Positions 1 through 6,980 are shown, counted from the first letter of the stretch. The stretch is DNA of 7,978 nucleotides from Lachnospiraceae bacterium (GCA_017613225.1 JAGAEH010000001.1:1-7978), one strand, 5' to 3'. A program made the numbers and translations. The notes: generated from the sequence alone by a model not told the origin.

Positions 1-1138
1 GCAGGACTTCCCTGGGCAGAAGGCTCCAGGCTTTCTTGAAGGCGGCTTCGTCCGCCTCGCTGATGGCCATCAGCGCTTTCACCCGCTCTGCCTTCACCGC
101 GTCCGGCACCCGGCCCGGCAGCCGCTCCGCCGCGGTGCCTTTCCGCAGGGAGTAAGGAAACACGTGCAGCTTGGACAGATGCAGGTCTCTTAAATACGCC
201 GCGGTGCAGGCGAATTCCTCTTCCGTTTCCCCGGGAAAGCCCACGATCACGTCGGTGGTGATGGCTGGCAGTTTAAAATGCCTCCGCAGCAGCTCGCACT
301 TTTCTTTGAATTCCGCCGCGGTATAATGACGGTTCATCCGCTTCAGCGTGGCATCGCAGCCGCTCTGCAGGGACAGGTGGAAATGAGGACAGAACTTGGG
401 CTCCTTTGCCAGAGTCCCGGCAAACTCCTCGGTGATGATCCGCGGCTCCAGGCTGCCCAGGCGGATCCGCTCCAGCCCCTCTATCCCGGAAAGCCGGGAG
501 ATCAGATCCAGCAGCGCCGGCCCCATGTGCTCCGGCCTGCCGTCGTTGCCGTAGGAGCTTAAGTGGATGCCGGTCAGCACTACCTCTTTACAGCCTGCGG
601 CGGCGATGCTCTCGATCTCTTTTACCACGTCCTCCGGTTCCCGGCTCCGCACGCGCCCCCTCACATAGGGGATCAGACAGTAGGAACAGAACTGGTTGCA
701 GCCGTCCTGGATCTTGACAAAGGCCCTGGTGTGGCTGTCAAAGCGGTCCACGAACAGAGGTTCATATTCTTTTATGGAATTGATGTCGGCAACTTCGCTC
801 AGCTTGTTTTCAATGAGTTCCGCCAGCCGGTTCTTTTCGTGATTGCCCACCACCAGATCCACGGCCTCGTCCGCCAGGGCCCGCGCGGGATCCGCCTGGA
901 CGTAGCAGCCCACGGCCACCACCAGCGCCTTGGGATTGTTCTTTTTGGCCCGGTGCAGCATCTGTCTGGATTTTTTGTCTGCCACTCCGGTCACCGTACA
1001 GGTGTTGACCACATAGACGTCCGCCTTCTCCGAAAAATCCACGATCTCATAGCCGGCTTCTTTCAGCTGTCGGATCATCGCTTCAGTTTCGTAAGCGTTA
1101 ACTTTACATCCTAAATTGTGAAAAGCAATTTTGTTCAT
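1..1138 (-). CDS. mtaB: tRNA (t6A37) methylthiotransferase MtaB, partial (3' end outside window)
   Basis: Radical SAM methylthiotransferase of the MiaB/RimO/MtaB family. Family knowledge: MtaB converts N6-threonylcarbamoyladenosine at tRNA position 37 to its 2-methylthio form, using two [4Fe-4S] clusters. Seen: 379 codons translated from the minus strand. The N-terminal UPF0004 domain carries its three cluster cysteines at C11 (LGCKVN), C47 (NTCTVT) and C78 (VGCYV). The radical SAM CxxxCxxC motif is C147, C151, C154 (GCNQFCSYC). Further family blocks are GRVRSREPEDV near 161-171, LGSLEP at 228-232 and LQSGCD at 257-262. MtaB proteins are usually about 430-450 residues, so roughly 60 residues, mainly the TRAM RNA-binding domain, lie beyond position 1. 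The GCKVN motif and the downstream GIHLSSYG favour MtaB over MiaB or RimO. The ATG at 1138 is required to keep C11, yet no clear Shine-Dalgarno sequence precedes it. It diverges from the HPr-like gene across 62 bases. Confidence 0.95.
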   Translation of the reverse strand, partial: MNKIAFHNLGCKVNAYETEAMIRQLKEAGYEIVDFSEKADVYVVNTCTVTGVADKKSRQMLHRAKKNNPKALVVAVGCYVQADPARALADEAVDLVVGNHEKNRLAELIENKLSEVADINSIKEYEPLFVDRFDSHTRAFVKIQDGCNQFCSYCLIPYVRGRVRSREPEDVVKEIESIAAAGCKEVVLTGIHLSSYGNDGRPEHMGPALLDLISRLSGIEGLERIRLGSLEPRIITEEFAGTLAKEPKFCPHFHLSLQSGCDATLKRMNRHYTAAEFKEKCELLRRHFKLPAITTDVIVGFPGETEEEFACTAAYLRDLHLSKLHVFPYSLRKGTAAERLPGRVPDAVKAERVKALMAISEADEAAFKKAWSLLPREVL

Positions 1139-1142
1139 TATG

Positions 1143-1171
1143 TTGACATTTTTATTGAACGGTTTTAAAGT
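1143..1171 (+). promoter_or_regulatory. sigma-A type promoter of the HPr-like gene
   Basis: A perfect -35 box TTGACA (1143-1148) is followed by a 17-base spacer and a -10 box TAAAGT (1166-1171, 4 of 6 consensus bases). The surrounding DNA is AT-rich, in contrast to the GC-rich genes on both sides. The ATG of the HPr-like gene lies about 30 bases downstream, so the leader would be short. The -35 box is only five bases from the mtaB start codon, so transcription initiation here may interfere with the divergent mtaB promoter, which could not be placed with confidence. Confidence 0.7.
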
Positions 1172-1200
1172 AAAAAGTAAGTTTGGAAAGGAGTATTGTA

Positions 1201-1437
1201 ATGACAACAGTTAGAATAAGCCTGAATTCTATCGACAAGGTCAAGAATTTTGTGAATACTGTCTCCAGTTTTGACACAGATTTCGACCTTGTATCCGGAC
1301 GTTATGTCATAGACGCGAAATCCATCATGGGTATCTTCAGTCTGGATCTCTCCAAACCCATCGACCTGACGATCCATTCCAGCGATGACATCCACGAGAT
1401 CCTTCGCGCACTGAGTCCTTACATCATCATGGATTGA
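1201..1437 (+). CDS. HPr-like protein lacking the phosphocarrier histidine
   Basis: A 78-residue protein that resembles HPr of the phosphotransferase system. Seen: the block DAKSIMGIFSLDL (38-50) matches the HPr regulatory site, with S41 equivalent to Ser46, the residue phosphorylated by HPr kinase in Gram-positive bacteria. Length and the pattern of strands and helices also fit HPr (about 85-88 residues). The usual active-site block GxHARP is absent: aligning from the KSIMG motif places S10 where His15 should be, inside NSIDKVK. It therefore should not accept phosphate from Enzyme I (inference), and may be a regulatory or structural HPr relative. The ATG at 1201 was chosen because GGAAAGGAG (1185-1193) lies seven bases upstream; an in-frame TTG at 1183 would put this site inside the gene. 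The gene is monocistronic, with its own promoter and terminator, and is the only plus-strand gene in the window. Confidence 0.82.
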   Translation: MTTVRISLNSIDKVKNFVNTVSSFDTDFDLVSGRYVIDAKSIMGIFSLDLSKPIDLTIHSSDDIHEILRALSPYIIMD

Positions 1438-1459
1438 AAGAGCCGCATGGCTCTTTTTT
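1437..1459 (+). terminator. Rho-independent terminator, possibly bidirectional
   Basis: An 8-bp perfect stem AAAGAGCC / GGCTCTTT (1437-1444 and 1449-1456) with loop GCAT is followed on the plus strand by a T run to 1459. It begins in the last base of the HPr-like stop codon. On the minus strand the same stem lies just after the thiI stop (1458-1460) and is followed by only a short T stretch, so it may also end the thiI operon, more weakly. No other terminator serves the convergent thiI gene. Confidence 0.85.
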
Positions 1460-2651
1460 ATTTCTGTCCGCCGATCACAACCACTTCCCTGGTCTCCAGC
1501 GCCTTCTCCACCATGGCGTCCACGCCGGCCAGTTTTCTCTCCGACGCCTCGATCACTTTTAACAGCGGTTTGGTGACCGGGTGCTTCGCCACAAAGATCG
1601 TACAGCAGTCTTCATAGGGAAGGATCGAGGTCTCAAAGGTCTCGATCTTTTTTGCGACCTCAATGATCTCCTGCTTGTCGAAACCGATCACCGGCCGGAA
1701 TACCGGCAGGCTCTCCACCGCAGCGTTGGTCACCGTCAGGCTCTGCACCGTCTGGGAAGCCACCTGGCCGATGCTCTCCCCCGTGATCAGGCAGCTGCAG
1801 CCGTTCTCCTTGGCGATCCGCTCTGCGATCCGCATCATCAGCCTGCGCATGATGATGGTCAGCTCGTCGTGAGGGCAGGTCTCGTAGATGTAGAGCTGGA
1901 TCTCCGTGAAATTGACGATGTGAAGACGGATGGGGCCGGAATAGCGGCTCACCAGTTCCGCCAGATCCTCCACCTTCCGCTTGGCCCGCTCGCTGGTATA
2001 GGGCGGCGCGTGGAAATAGACCGCCTCCAGTTCCAGCCCCCGCTTGGAGATCATCCAGCCCGCCACGGGGCTGTCGATGCCGCCGGAAAGCAGCAGCATG
2101 CCCTTGCCTCCCACGCCCACCGGCATTCCTCCCGGGCCCGGGATCAGGATGCTGTAGAGATTGATGTTCTCGTCACGGATCTCGATGTTCACAAAGAAGT
2201 CCGGGTCGTGCACGTTCACCTTCAGGTTCGGCATGGCCTCCAGGATGGCCTCTCCCATCAGCGGGCAGATCTCATCCGAGGTGAGGGGATAGTTCTTCCT
2301 CGTGCGCCGGGACAGCACCTTGAAGGTGAGCTGCTTCTCGCCGTAGCACTCCTTCAGATACTCGATCACCCGGGCCTTCAGGTCTTCGAAGCCCAGATCC
2401 GCCAGCTTGACCAGCGGGCAGATCCAGACGATGCCGAAAACTTTCTGCAGCGCCTCGATGACGTCCTGCTGATCGAAGATGCCGGCGCAGTCCACATAAA
2501 TGCGTCCCGAGGCCTTTCTGACGCGGAAATCCCCTTCCAGGCGCGCCAGGGCTTCCCGCATGCGTTCCACCAGCTTGTCCTCGAACAGATGGCGGTTCTT
2601 GCCCTTCACGGCGATCTCCGAGTATTTGATCAAAAATGAATGAAACTCCAT
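1458..2651 (-). CDS. thiI: tRNA 4-thiouridine synthetase ThiI (no rhodanese domain)
   Basis: A 397-residue sulfurtransferase. Family knowledge: it adenylates uridine 8 of tRNA and inserts sulfur delivered as persulfide by a cysteine desulfurase; in some bacteria it also serves thiazole synthesis. Seen: an N-terminal ferredoxin-like and THUMP RNA-binding region (about 1-170), then a PP-loop ATPase domain with SGGIDSPVAGWM (189-200), the GESIGQVASQT block (291-301) and EDCCTIFVAKHP (347-358), whose C349/C350 are candidates for the sulfur-handling cysteine. The C-terminal rhodanese domain of the 482-residue E. coli protein is missing, which is normal for Bacillota. It is the last gene of the operon, 48 bases after the desulfurase. 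AGGAGA (2657-2662) lies five bases before the ATG. The desulfurase directly upstream is its likely sulfur donor. Confidence 0.97.
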   Translation of the reverse strand: MEFHSFLIKYSEIAVKGKNRHLFEDKLVERMREALARLEGDFRVRKASGRIYVDCAGIFDQQDVIEALQKVFGIVWICPLVKLADLGFEDLKARVIEYLKECYGEKQLTFKVLSRRTRKNYPLTSDEICPLMGEAILEAMPNLKVNVHDPDFFVNIEIRDENINLYSILIPGPGGMPVGVGGKGMLLLSGGIDSPVAGWMISKRGLELEAVYFHAPPYTSERAKRKVEDLAELVSRYSGPIRLHIVNFTEIQLYIYETCPHDELTIIMRRLMMRIAERIAKENGCSCLITGESIGQVASQTVQSLTVTNAAVESLPVFRPVIGFDKQEIIEVAKKIETFETSILPYEDCCTIFVAKHPVTKPLLKVIEASERKLAGVDAMVEKALETREVVVIGGQK

Positions 2652-2699
2652 CTATCTCTCCTGTCTGCAGTCGTCCGCAAACTGCGGCAGACTTCCAAA

Positions 2700-3854
2700 T
2701 TATCTTCTCACGAACCGCCTGAGCAGGGGCAGCTTTGCCCGCAGCACTTCCAGCGTCCTGTCGATCTCTTCTTCCGTCGTATAGATGCTCAGGCTGAACC
2801 GGAGCGTCGAAACCAGCTTTTCGCCCCGCAGCCCGATGGCGTAGAGGGTGCGGTTGTCTTCGGGATGGGCGCTGCCGCAGGCGGATCCGGCGGAAACGTA
2901 GATCTGCTCCTCTTCCAGCGCGTGGAGCAGCACTTCGGAACGCAGGCCCTCAAAAGAGGCGCTGACGATCTGAGGCGCACCTTCCCGGGGCGCCGGCCCG
3001 TTGACCGTAACGCCGTCCAGGGCCTTCAGCCCCTCAGTCAGCCGTTCTTTCAGCCGGTACATCTGCTCCGTGTGGACCTCCAGATCCCGGCAGATCTCCT
3101 CCGCCGCCAGACCCAGGCCCACGATGCCCGGCGTGTTCAGCGTGCCGGAGCGCAGGCCGTTCTGCTGGCCGCCGCCAAAAAGGATGGGGTCGATCTTCAC
3201 CTTGTCCCGGATGTACAGAAAACCCACTCCCTTGGGGCCGTGGATCTTGTGGCCGCTGACGGTCATCAGGTCGATGCCGCAGCGTCCCGGGCGGATGCGG
3301 TACTTGCCGTAGCCCTGGATCGCGTCCACATGGAAGAGCACCTGCGGCGCCACGTCCTTTAAGGCCCTGCCGATCTCCTCCACCGGTTCCCTGGCGCCGA
3401 TCTCGTTGTTGACCATCATCACCGAGACCAGGACGGTGTCGGGGCGCAGCGCGTCCAGAACGTCCTCAGGCGCAACTCTGCCCTGGTGGTCCACCGGCAG
3501 GTAAGTCACCTCCCAGCCATAGGCTTCCAAATGTTCCATCACGTTGTGGACCGAGGCGTGTTCGATGGAGGTGGTAATGATGTGCTTTCCGGCCCTCATC
3601 TTCGCCCTGGCGGCGCCGATGATGGCCAGGTTGTTCCCCTCCGTTCCTCCAGAGGTAAAGAGGATCTCTTTTTCCTTCGCCCCCAGTGTGGCGGCGATCT
3701 TTTTCGCGGCTTCCAGCACCTTTTCCTCCGCCGCCACGCCTTTCAGATGCATGGAGGAGGGGTTGCCGTATTCCATGTCGAACATCTGCGACATGGCCTC
3801 TTTCACGGAAGGCAGCACCGGTGTAGTTGCCGAATTGTCCAGATATATTTCCAT
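2700..3854 (-). CDS. Cysteine desulfurase, IscS/NifS family (class V aminotransferase fold)
   Basis: A 384-residue PLP enzyme. Family knowledge: it removes sulfur from L-cysteine, giving alanine and an enzyme persulfide that is passed to acceptors. Seen: N-terminal YLDNSATTP (4-12), SGGTEGNNLAI (68-78), H99 in SIEHAS that stacks on PLP, D177 in HVDAIQ, the Schiff-base lysine K203 in SGHKIHGPKG, and the catalytic C326 in the SAGSACGSA loop. That extended loop marks the group I (IscS/NifS) type rather than the SufS type. The length is typical. Because thiI follows directly and no iscU or other cluster scaffold gene is nearby, it is more likely a dedicated partner of ThiI, like B. subtilis NifZ, than a general Fe-S enzyme (inference). 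The ATG immediately follows the rsmE stop (TAAATG) and has CGGAGA (3859-3864) as SD, which implies translational coupling. Confidence 0.95.
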   Translation of the reverse strand: MEIYLDNSATTPVLPSVKEAMSQMFDMEYGNPSSMHLKGVAAEEKVLEAAKKIAATLGAKEKEILFTSGGTEGNNLAIIGAARAKMRAGKHIITTSIEHASVHNVMEHLEAYGWEVTYLPVDHQGRVAPEDVLDALRPDTVLVSVMMVNNEIGAREPVEEIGRALKDVAPQVLFHVDAIQGYGKYRIRPGRCGIDLMTVSGHKIHGPKGVGFLYIRDKVKIDPILFGGGQQNGLRSGTLNTPGIVGLGLAAEEICRDLEVHTEQMYRLKERLTEGLKALDGVTVNGPAPREGAPQIVSASFEGLRSEVLLHALEEEQIYVSAGSACGSAHPEDNRTLYAIGLRGEKLVSTLRFSLSIYTTEEEIDRTLEVLRAKLPLLRRFVRR

Positions 3855-4598
3855 TTAATCTCCGTCCCGTTTCATTTCCATGGCCAGCATCAGCGCAGAT
3901 AGGGCCACCAGCCCCGCCGTCTCTGTCCGCAGGATCCGTCTTCCCAGGGAGATGATCTTCGCCCCTGCCTGGCGGCAGAGCTCGATCTCCGCAGGTTCAA
4001 AGCCCCCTTCCGGGCCGATGAAGACGCCGATCTTCTGTCCGGCCTGCAGATCCTCCAGCACTTCCCTGGCGGCGCGCATGCCGTCGGCGCTCTCGTAGGG
4101 GACGATCATCAGACCGTCCTTCGCGTCTTCCGCCGCCTGCTTCAGGGGCATGGCCGGTTCCACCGAAGGAACGCGGCTGCGGCCGGACTGCTCCGCCGCG
4201 GACCTGGCGATCTGGTTCCAGCGTTCCAGCCGGGCTTTCAGCCGTTTCTCGTCCGGCTTCGCCACGCAGCGGTCCATGATGACGGGCACTACGCGGGCCG
4301 CCCCCAGCTCCACCGCCTTCTGCACGATCAGCTCCATTTTGTCGGCTTTGGGAAAGCCCTGGTACAGGGTGATCTCCAGGGGAAGCTCCGCCGATTCCCG
4401 GCCGGACTCCGCCTTCAGCACAACACTGCCGCGGTCAGCAGAAACCACGGTGCAGTAATAGTCCCGGTCTTCGCCGTCGCTGACGGTCACCTCTTCCCCG
4501 GCTTTAAGCCGCAGCACGTTCATGTGCTTCAGAGCCTCGCCGGTGATGGTGATCAGGCCTTCCTCATCCGGTTTTTCAGGCACAAAAAAATGATGCAT
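3855..4598 (-). CDS. rsmE: 16S rRNA (uracil1498-N3)-methyltransferase RsmE
   Basis: A 247-residue SPOUT-class, SAM-dependent methyltransferase. Family knowledge: it methylates N3 of U1498 in 16S rRNA of the 30S subunit. Seen: an N-terminal PUA-like RNA-binding part (MHHFFV... to about residue 70), QKAVELGA (93-100), the EQSGR motif (136-140), and the C-terminal trefoil knot that binds SAM, with FIGPEGGF (193-200) and LGRRILRTETA (218-228). Length matches the family. The start was set at the ATG at 4598, not further upstream, because MHHFFV is the usual N-terminus, GGGGAG (4607-4612) lies eight bases before it, and the ATG overlaps the stop of the lipoprotein gene by one base (TAATG). In many Bacillota prmA lies directly upstream; here a lipoprotein gene occupies that place. 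Confidence 0.96.
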   Translation of the reverse strand: MHHFFVPEKPDEEGLITITGEALKHMNVLRLKAGEEVTVSDGEDRDYYCTVVSADRGSVVLKAESGRESAELPLEITLYQGFPKADKMELIVQKAVELGAARVVPVIMDRCVAKPDEKRLKARLERWNQIARSAAEQSGRSRVPSVEPAMPLKQAAEDAKDGLMIVPYESADGMRAAREVLEDLQAGQKIGVFIGPEGGFEPAEIELCRQAGAKIISLGRRILRTETAGLVALSALMLAMEMKRDGD

Positions 4599-5398
4599 TA
4601 TTTGAACTCCCCAGGCAGTTCGACGGCCTTTACGTCCTGGTCCCAGCAAAGCAGCGTGCATTCCACGCTCTGGGAGACCGGCTTGCCGTCCTTGTTCGTG
4701 GCCTCAAAGCTATAGCCTTCCGACGCGATCAGGTGGTCTGCGTCCAGCAGAAGCTCTCCCCGCCCGGTGGTGGGCAGGCCGCTGATGGTCCCGGAAAACT
4801 GCAGGGAAATGGTGATCATGCCGTCCGCGGCCTCAAACATGGAAGCTGAAGTGAGGTCTTCCTTCTTCAGGTCCCTGCGGATGCTCCGCAAAAAGTCCAC
4901 GTTGGCCAGCGCCTCTTCCTGGGTGGCCTCGGTCTTCGCCGAATTGCCGCCGCTGATGCGGACCATCACCCCGTCTTTATAATAGATCTCCAAAGGGATG
5001 GCGTTGCCCTTTGTTTTGACCGTTCCGGCCGCGCCGATGGTCAGTTTTCCCGTATCGATGTCCGTCACCGTCACCCGCAGGGAGATGGAATCGTCGGCGC
5101 CGTCGATCTTCGTATAGAGGATCTGGTTCTCTTCCACCGCCTTCAGGGACGCCATGTTCTTTCTGGCCTCCTGCAGGACTTCCCAGGCCCTGTCGATCTC
5201 CGCGTCCGCGGAAGGTGCGGCGGAGCTGTCCGTCAGATCTTCGGTCACGTCCTCCCAGGGTTCCTCCGATTCCGTCTGGATCTGGCCGGCAGGATCCAGC
5301 TTGCCGCCCTCGTCGATCTCTTCCCGCTTGCAGCCGGTAAAGAGGAACGAGAACAGCAGGATCATTGTCCATATGAAAAACAGAGCGCGCCGTTTCAT
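4598..5398 (-). CDS. Putative lipoprotein, extracytoplasmic, LolA-like or DUF6612-like
   Basis: A 266-residue protein of unknown function. Seen: a classic lipoprotein signal peptide with a KRR n-region (2-4), a hydrophobic core (about 6-20) and the cleavage site LFTGC, so C23 would be lipidated and the protein anchored outside the cytoplasmic membrane; F at -3 is slightly unusual for a lipobox. Residues 24-68 form an acidic, low-complexity linker. The rest alternates short polar strands with an EIYYKDGVMVRISGG stretch (137-151), a pattern shared with beta-rich Firmicutes lipoproteins of the LolA-like/DUF6612 kind; this assignment is tentative. The ATG at 5398 was chosen over a longer reading frame because it begins the signal peptide and has GGGAGA (5406-5411) seven bases upstream. 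It is the first gene of the operon and overlaps rsmE by one base. Confidence 0.8.
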   Translation of the reverse strand: MKRRALFFIWTMILLFSFLFTGCKREEIDEGGKLDPAGQIQTESEEPWEDVTEDLTDSSAAPSADAEIDRAWEVLQEARKNMASLKAVEENQILYTKIDGADDSISLRVTVTDIDTGKLTIGAAGTVKTKGNAIPLEIYYKDGVMVRISGGNSAKTEATQEEALANVDFLRSIRRDLKKEDLTSASMFEAADGMITISLQFSGTISGLPTTGRGELLLDADHLIASEGYSFEATNKDGKPVSQSVECTLLCWDQDVKAVELPGEFK

Positions 5399-5419
5399 GG
5401 TATGTTCTCCCGTCAGACA

Positions 5420-5435
5420 GATCCCATAATGGATC
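5420..5435. repeat. Inverted repeat at the predicted transcription start of the lipoprotein operon
   Basis: GATCC (5420-5424) and GGATC (5431-5435) are separated by six bases. The repeat begins within a base or two of the start expected from the -10 box at 5443-5448. It could be an operator or a small hairpin at the 5' end of the mRNA. Five-base arms are short and may be chance. Confidence 0.35.
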
Positions 5436-5442
5436 AGAGTAT

Positions 5443-5471
5443 ATTCTATCACAAGCCGGCCTCAATGTAAA
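5443..5471 (-). promoter_or_regulatory. Extended -10 promoter of the lipoprotein-rsmE-desulfurase-thiI operon
   Basis: Read on the minus strand: -35 box TTTACA (5466-5471, 5 of 6), exactly 17 bases of spacer, and -10 box TAGAAT (5443-5448, 5 of 6) preceded by TGA, which makes an extended -10 element. The predicted start is near 5436, giving a leader of about 38 bases before the lipoprotein ATG. No internal promoter of similar quality was noticed between the four genes, so this probably drives the whole operon. Confidence 0.8.
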
Positions 5472-5532
5472 ACCTGAAAACCGCCCTGAAAGAGAATGCG
5501 GGACCTGGTCTTGTTTTACGGCTCTTCGGCGC

Positions 5533-5572
5533 AAGAAAATACGGCATGACGTTTTGAACGCGCCATGCCGTA
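5533..5572 (-). terminator. Rho-independent terminator of the transporter unit
   Basis: On the minus strand a 9-bp perfect stem TACGGCATG / CATGCCGTA (5564-5572 and 5540-5548) encloses a second inner pairing CGTT / AACG and is followed by TTTTCTT (5533-5539). It begins 26 bases after the transporter stop. It separates the transporter unit from the promoter of the lipoprotein operon. The remaining gap (about 5472-5532) holds nothing recognisable. Confidence 0.88.
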
Positions 5573-5598
5573 CTTGTCAGTTTTGGATCTCTGCCGGT

Positions 5599-6963
5599 TT
5601 AGAACGGGATCAGTTTGATGATCACAGCGAAGATCAGGCAGAGGATCGAGAAGCCCCAGACGTACATGAAGGAGGCCTTGATATGGTCCTTGATGTCCAC
5701 TTCCGCAAGGCCTACGCCCAGCAGGGTGGCCGGCACCATGGGGCTGATGAAGGTCGCGCAGTTGCGGCAGACCACCATGGCGATGGCGATGGGCAGAGCG
5801 CCGATGCCAAAGCCTTCGCCGATGCCGATCATGACGGGCAGCATGCCGTAGAAGTAGCTGTCCGTATCAAAGGCCAGCGCCAGCGGCACGGAAAGGATGC
5901 CGATGACCAGCGGCAGATGCCGTCCCAGGAAGTCCGGAAGGATCTGGGTGATGATGTTGGACATGCAGCTGACGACACTGGCAACTTCCGCTTCGCCGTG
6001 AGTGACGGTCTTGACCAGCACGCCCATCAGCACGGCGGCACCCATCAGGGTGGAGCACATCATCAGGGCGGGACCGGCATGCAGGTTGATGAGCTTCTTG
6101 TGCATCTTGCCGGAGAAGCCGTAGTTTACGAACAGGGCGATGGCGGTGCCAAGCATGAAGGGTACGTAGCTGGGGAACTCGTCCCAGATCAGCATGGCGA
6201 TGACAGCGACGGTAATGATGACGTTGACCAGGAAAAGCTTCGGGCGGGCCAGTTCGTTGTGAGTGGCCTCATCCACGGCGCCTTCATCCATTCCGTCCTC
6301 CAGAGCCAGGGTACTGTTCAGACCCGCGCCGCGGCGCTTTTCCTGCAGACCTGCCAGGAAAGCGTGGGCCAGCACCAGAATGATGCCGAAGATCTGAATG
6401 GGCAGCAGGGTCTTCCACAGCTTGCCCGCTTCCATGCCCAGCACGGAGGCGGCGCGCATGGTGGGACCGGCCCAGGGCATCAGGTTCAGGATACCCATGG
6501 CCAGCACCGCGATGCGCAGCAGCGTGGTCTTTCTCATGTGCATCTTTTTGTAGATGGGCAGCATGGCGGGGACAACGATGCAGAAGGTGGACGCGCCGCC
6601 GCCGTCCAGGTGGCCTACCAGCGCGATCACAGCGGTCATGATGGCCACGCCGATCACGTTGTCACCGGTGAACTTCATCAGTTTTCCGATGATCACGTCA
6701 AACATGCCGGCATCGGTCATGATGCCGAAGAACAAAACGCTGAACACGAACAGGGCCGCGGTGGGACCTGTGCTGGAGAAGCCGGATTTGATCAGCTTGG
6801 CGACATCTCCAAAAGTGTAATAGCCGCCTATTACCAGGATCAGTGCCAGGATAGCCGGGAACACGATAAACGCGATGCTCGGCTGCGTCAGACTTTTGAA
6901 CAGAGTAAACACGATGGCTATGATACAGATGAAGCCAAGGATACCAACAACAGTTTCGCTCAT
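5599..6963 (-). CDS. CitMHS-family (metal-citrate:proton symporter type) carboxylate transporter
   Basis: A 454-residue polytopic membrane protein. Family knowledge: CitMHS members import citrate complexed with Mg2+ or Ca2+ (or related carboxylates) together with protons. Seen: roughly 11-12 hydrophobic segments, beginning at about 4-24 and 28-48. The conserved block HLDGGGASTF (118-127), the re-entrant-type stretch NLMPWAGPTMRAA (160-172), a charged central cytoplasmic loop (about 207-243), DTDSYFYGMLPV (366-377), and a C-terminal CRNCATFISPMVPATLLGVGLAxxD-type region (399-423) all fit CitMHS. B. subtilis CitM and CitH are about 430 residues. The ATG at 6963 was chosen because AAAGGGGAG (6970-6978) lies six bases upstream; a longer frame would run through the SD and operator. 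The substrate cannot be told from sequence; the neighbouring DUF1177 gene hints it may not be citrate. Confidence 0.88.
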   Translation of the reverse strand: MSETVVGILGFICIIAIVFTLFKSLTQPSIAFIVFPAILALILVIGGYYTFGDVAKLIKSGFSSTGPTAALFVFSVLFFGIMTDAGMFDVIIGKLMKFTGDNVIGVAIMTAVIALVGHLDGGGASTFCIVVPAMLPIYKKMHMRKTTLLRIAVLAMGILNLMPWAGPTMRAASVLGMEAGKLWKTLLPIQIFGIILVLAHAFLAGLQEKRRGAGLNSTLALEDGMDEGAVDEATHNELARPKLFLVNVIITVAVIAMLIWDEFPSYVPFMLGTAIALFVNYGFSGKMHKKLINLHAGPALMMCSTLMGAAVLMGVLVKTVTHGEAEVASVVSCMSNIITQILPDFLGRHLPLVIGILSVPLALAFDTDSYFYGMLPVMIGIGEGFGIGALPIAIAMVVCRNCATFISPMVPATLLGVGLAEVDIKDHIKASFMYVWGFSILCLIFAVIIKLIPF

Positions 6964-6980
6964 ACTCTTCTCCCCTTTCT

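Noticed and set aside
1165..1395. A 76-codon frame antisense to the HPr-like gene
   Set aside because: The plus-strand frame has a promoter, SD, HPr motif and terminator; the antisense frame has none of these.
1581..2639. A 352-codon open frame on the plus strand, antisense to thiI
   Set aside because: Composition is His-, Asp- and Arg-rich and low in recognisable motifs, no SD was seen, and thiI on the other strand is fully supported by its motifs.
2675..2687. Small hairpin CCGCA-AAC-TGCGG between the desulfurase and thiI
   Set aside because: Only a 5-bp stem and no T run on the minus strand, so it is not a terminator; it may be a minor mRNA structure but cannot be supported further.
2640..3902. 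Several open frames of 100-240 codons on the plus strand across the desulfurase gene
   Set aside because: They are antisense shadows caused by high GC content; they overlap each other and show no family motifs.
5170..5190. Short similarity (CAGGACTTCCC) between the lipoprotein gene and the beginning of the window
   Set aside because: About 11 shared bases inside unrelated coding frames, with no repeat boundaries; consistent with chance.
4977..5534. A 185-codon minus-strand frame overlapping the lipoprotein gene
   Set aside because: It is the +1 frame of the lipoprotein gene, rich in Arg, Gly and Asp, starts upstream of the promoter and has no SD or signal peptide.
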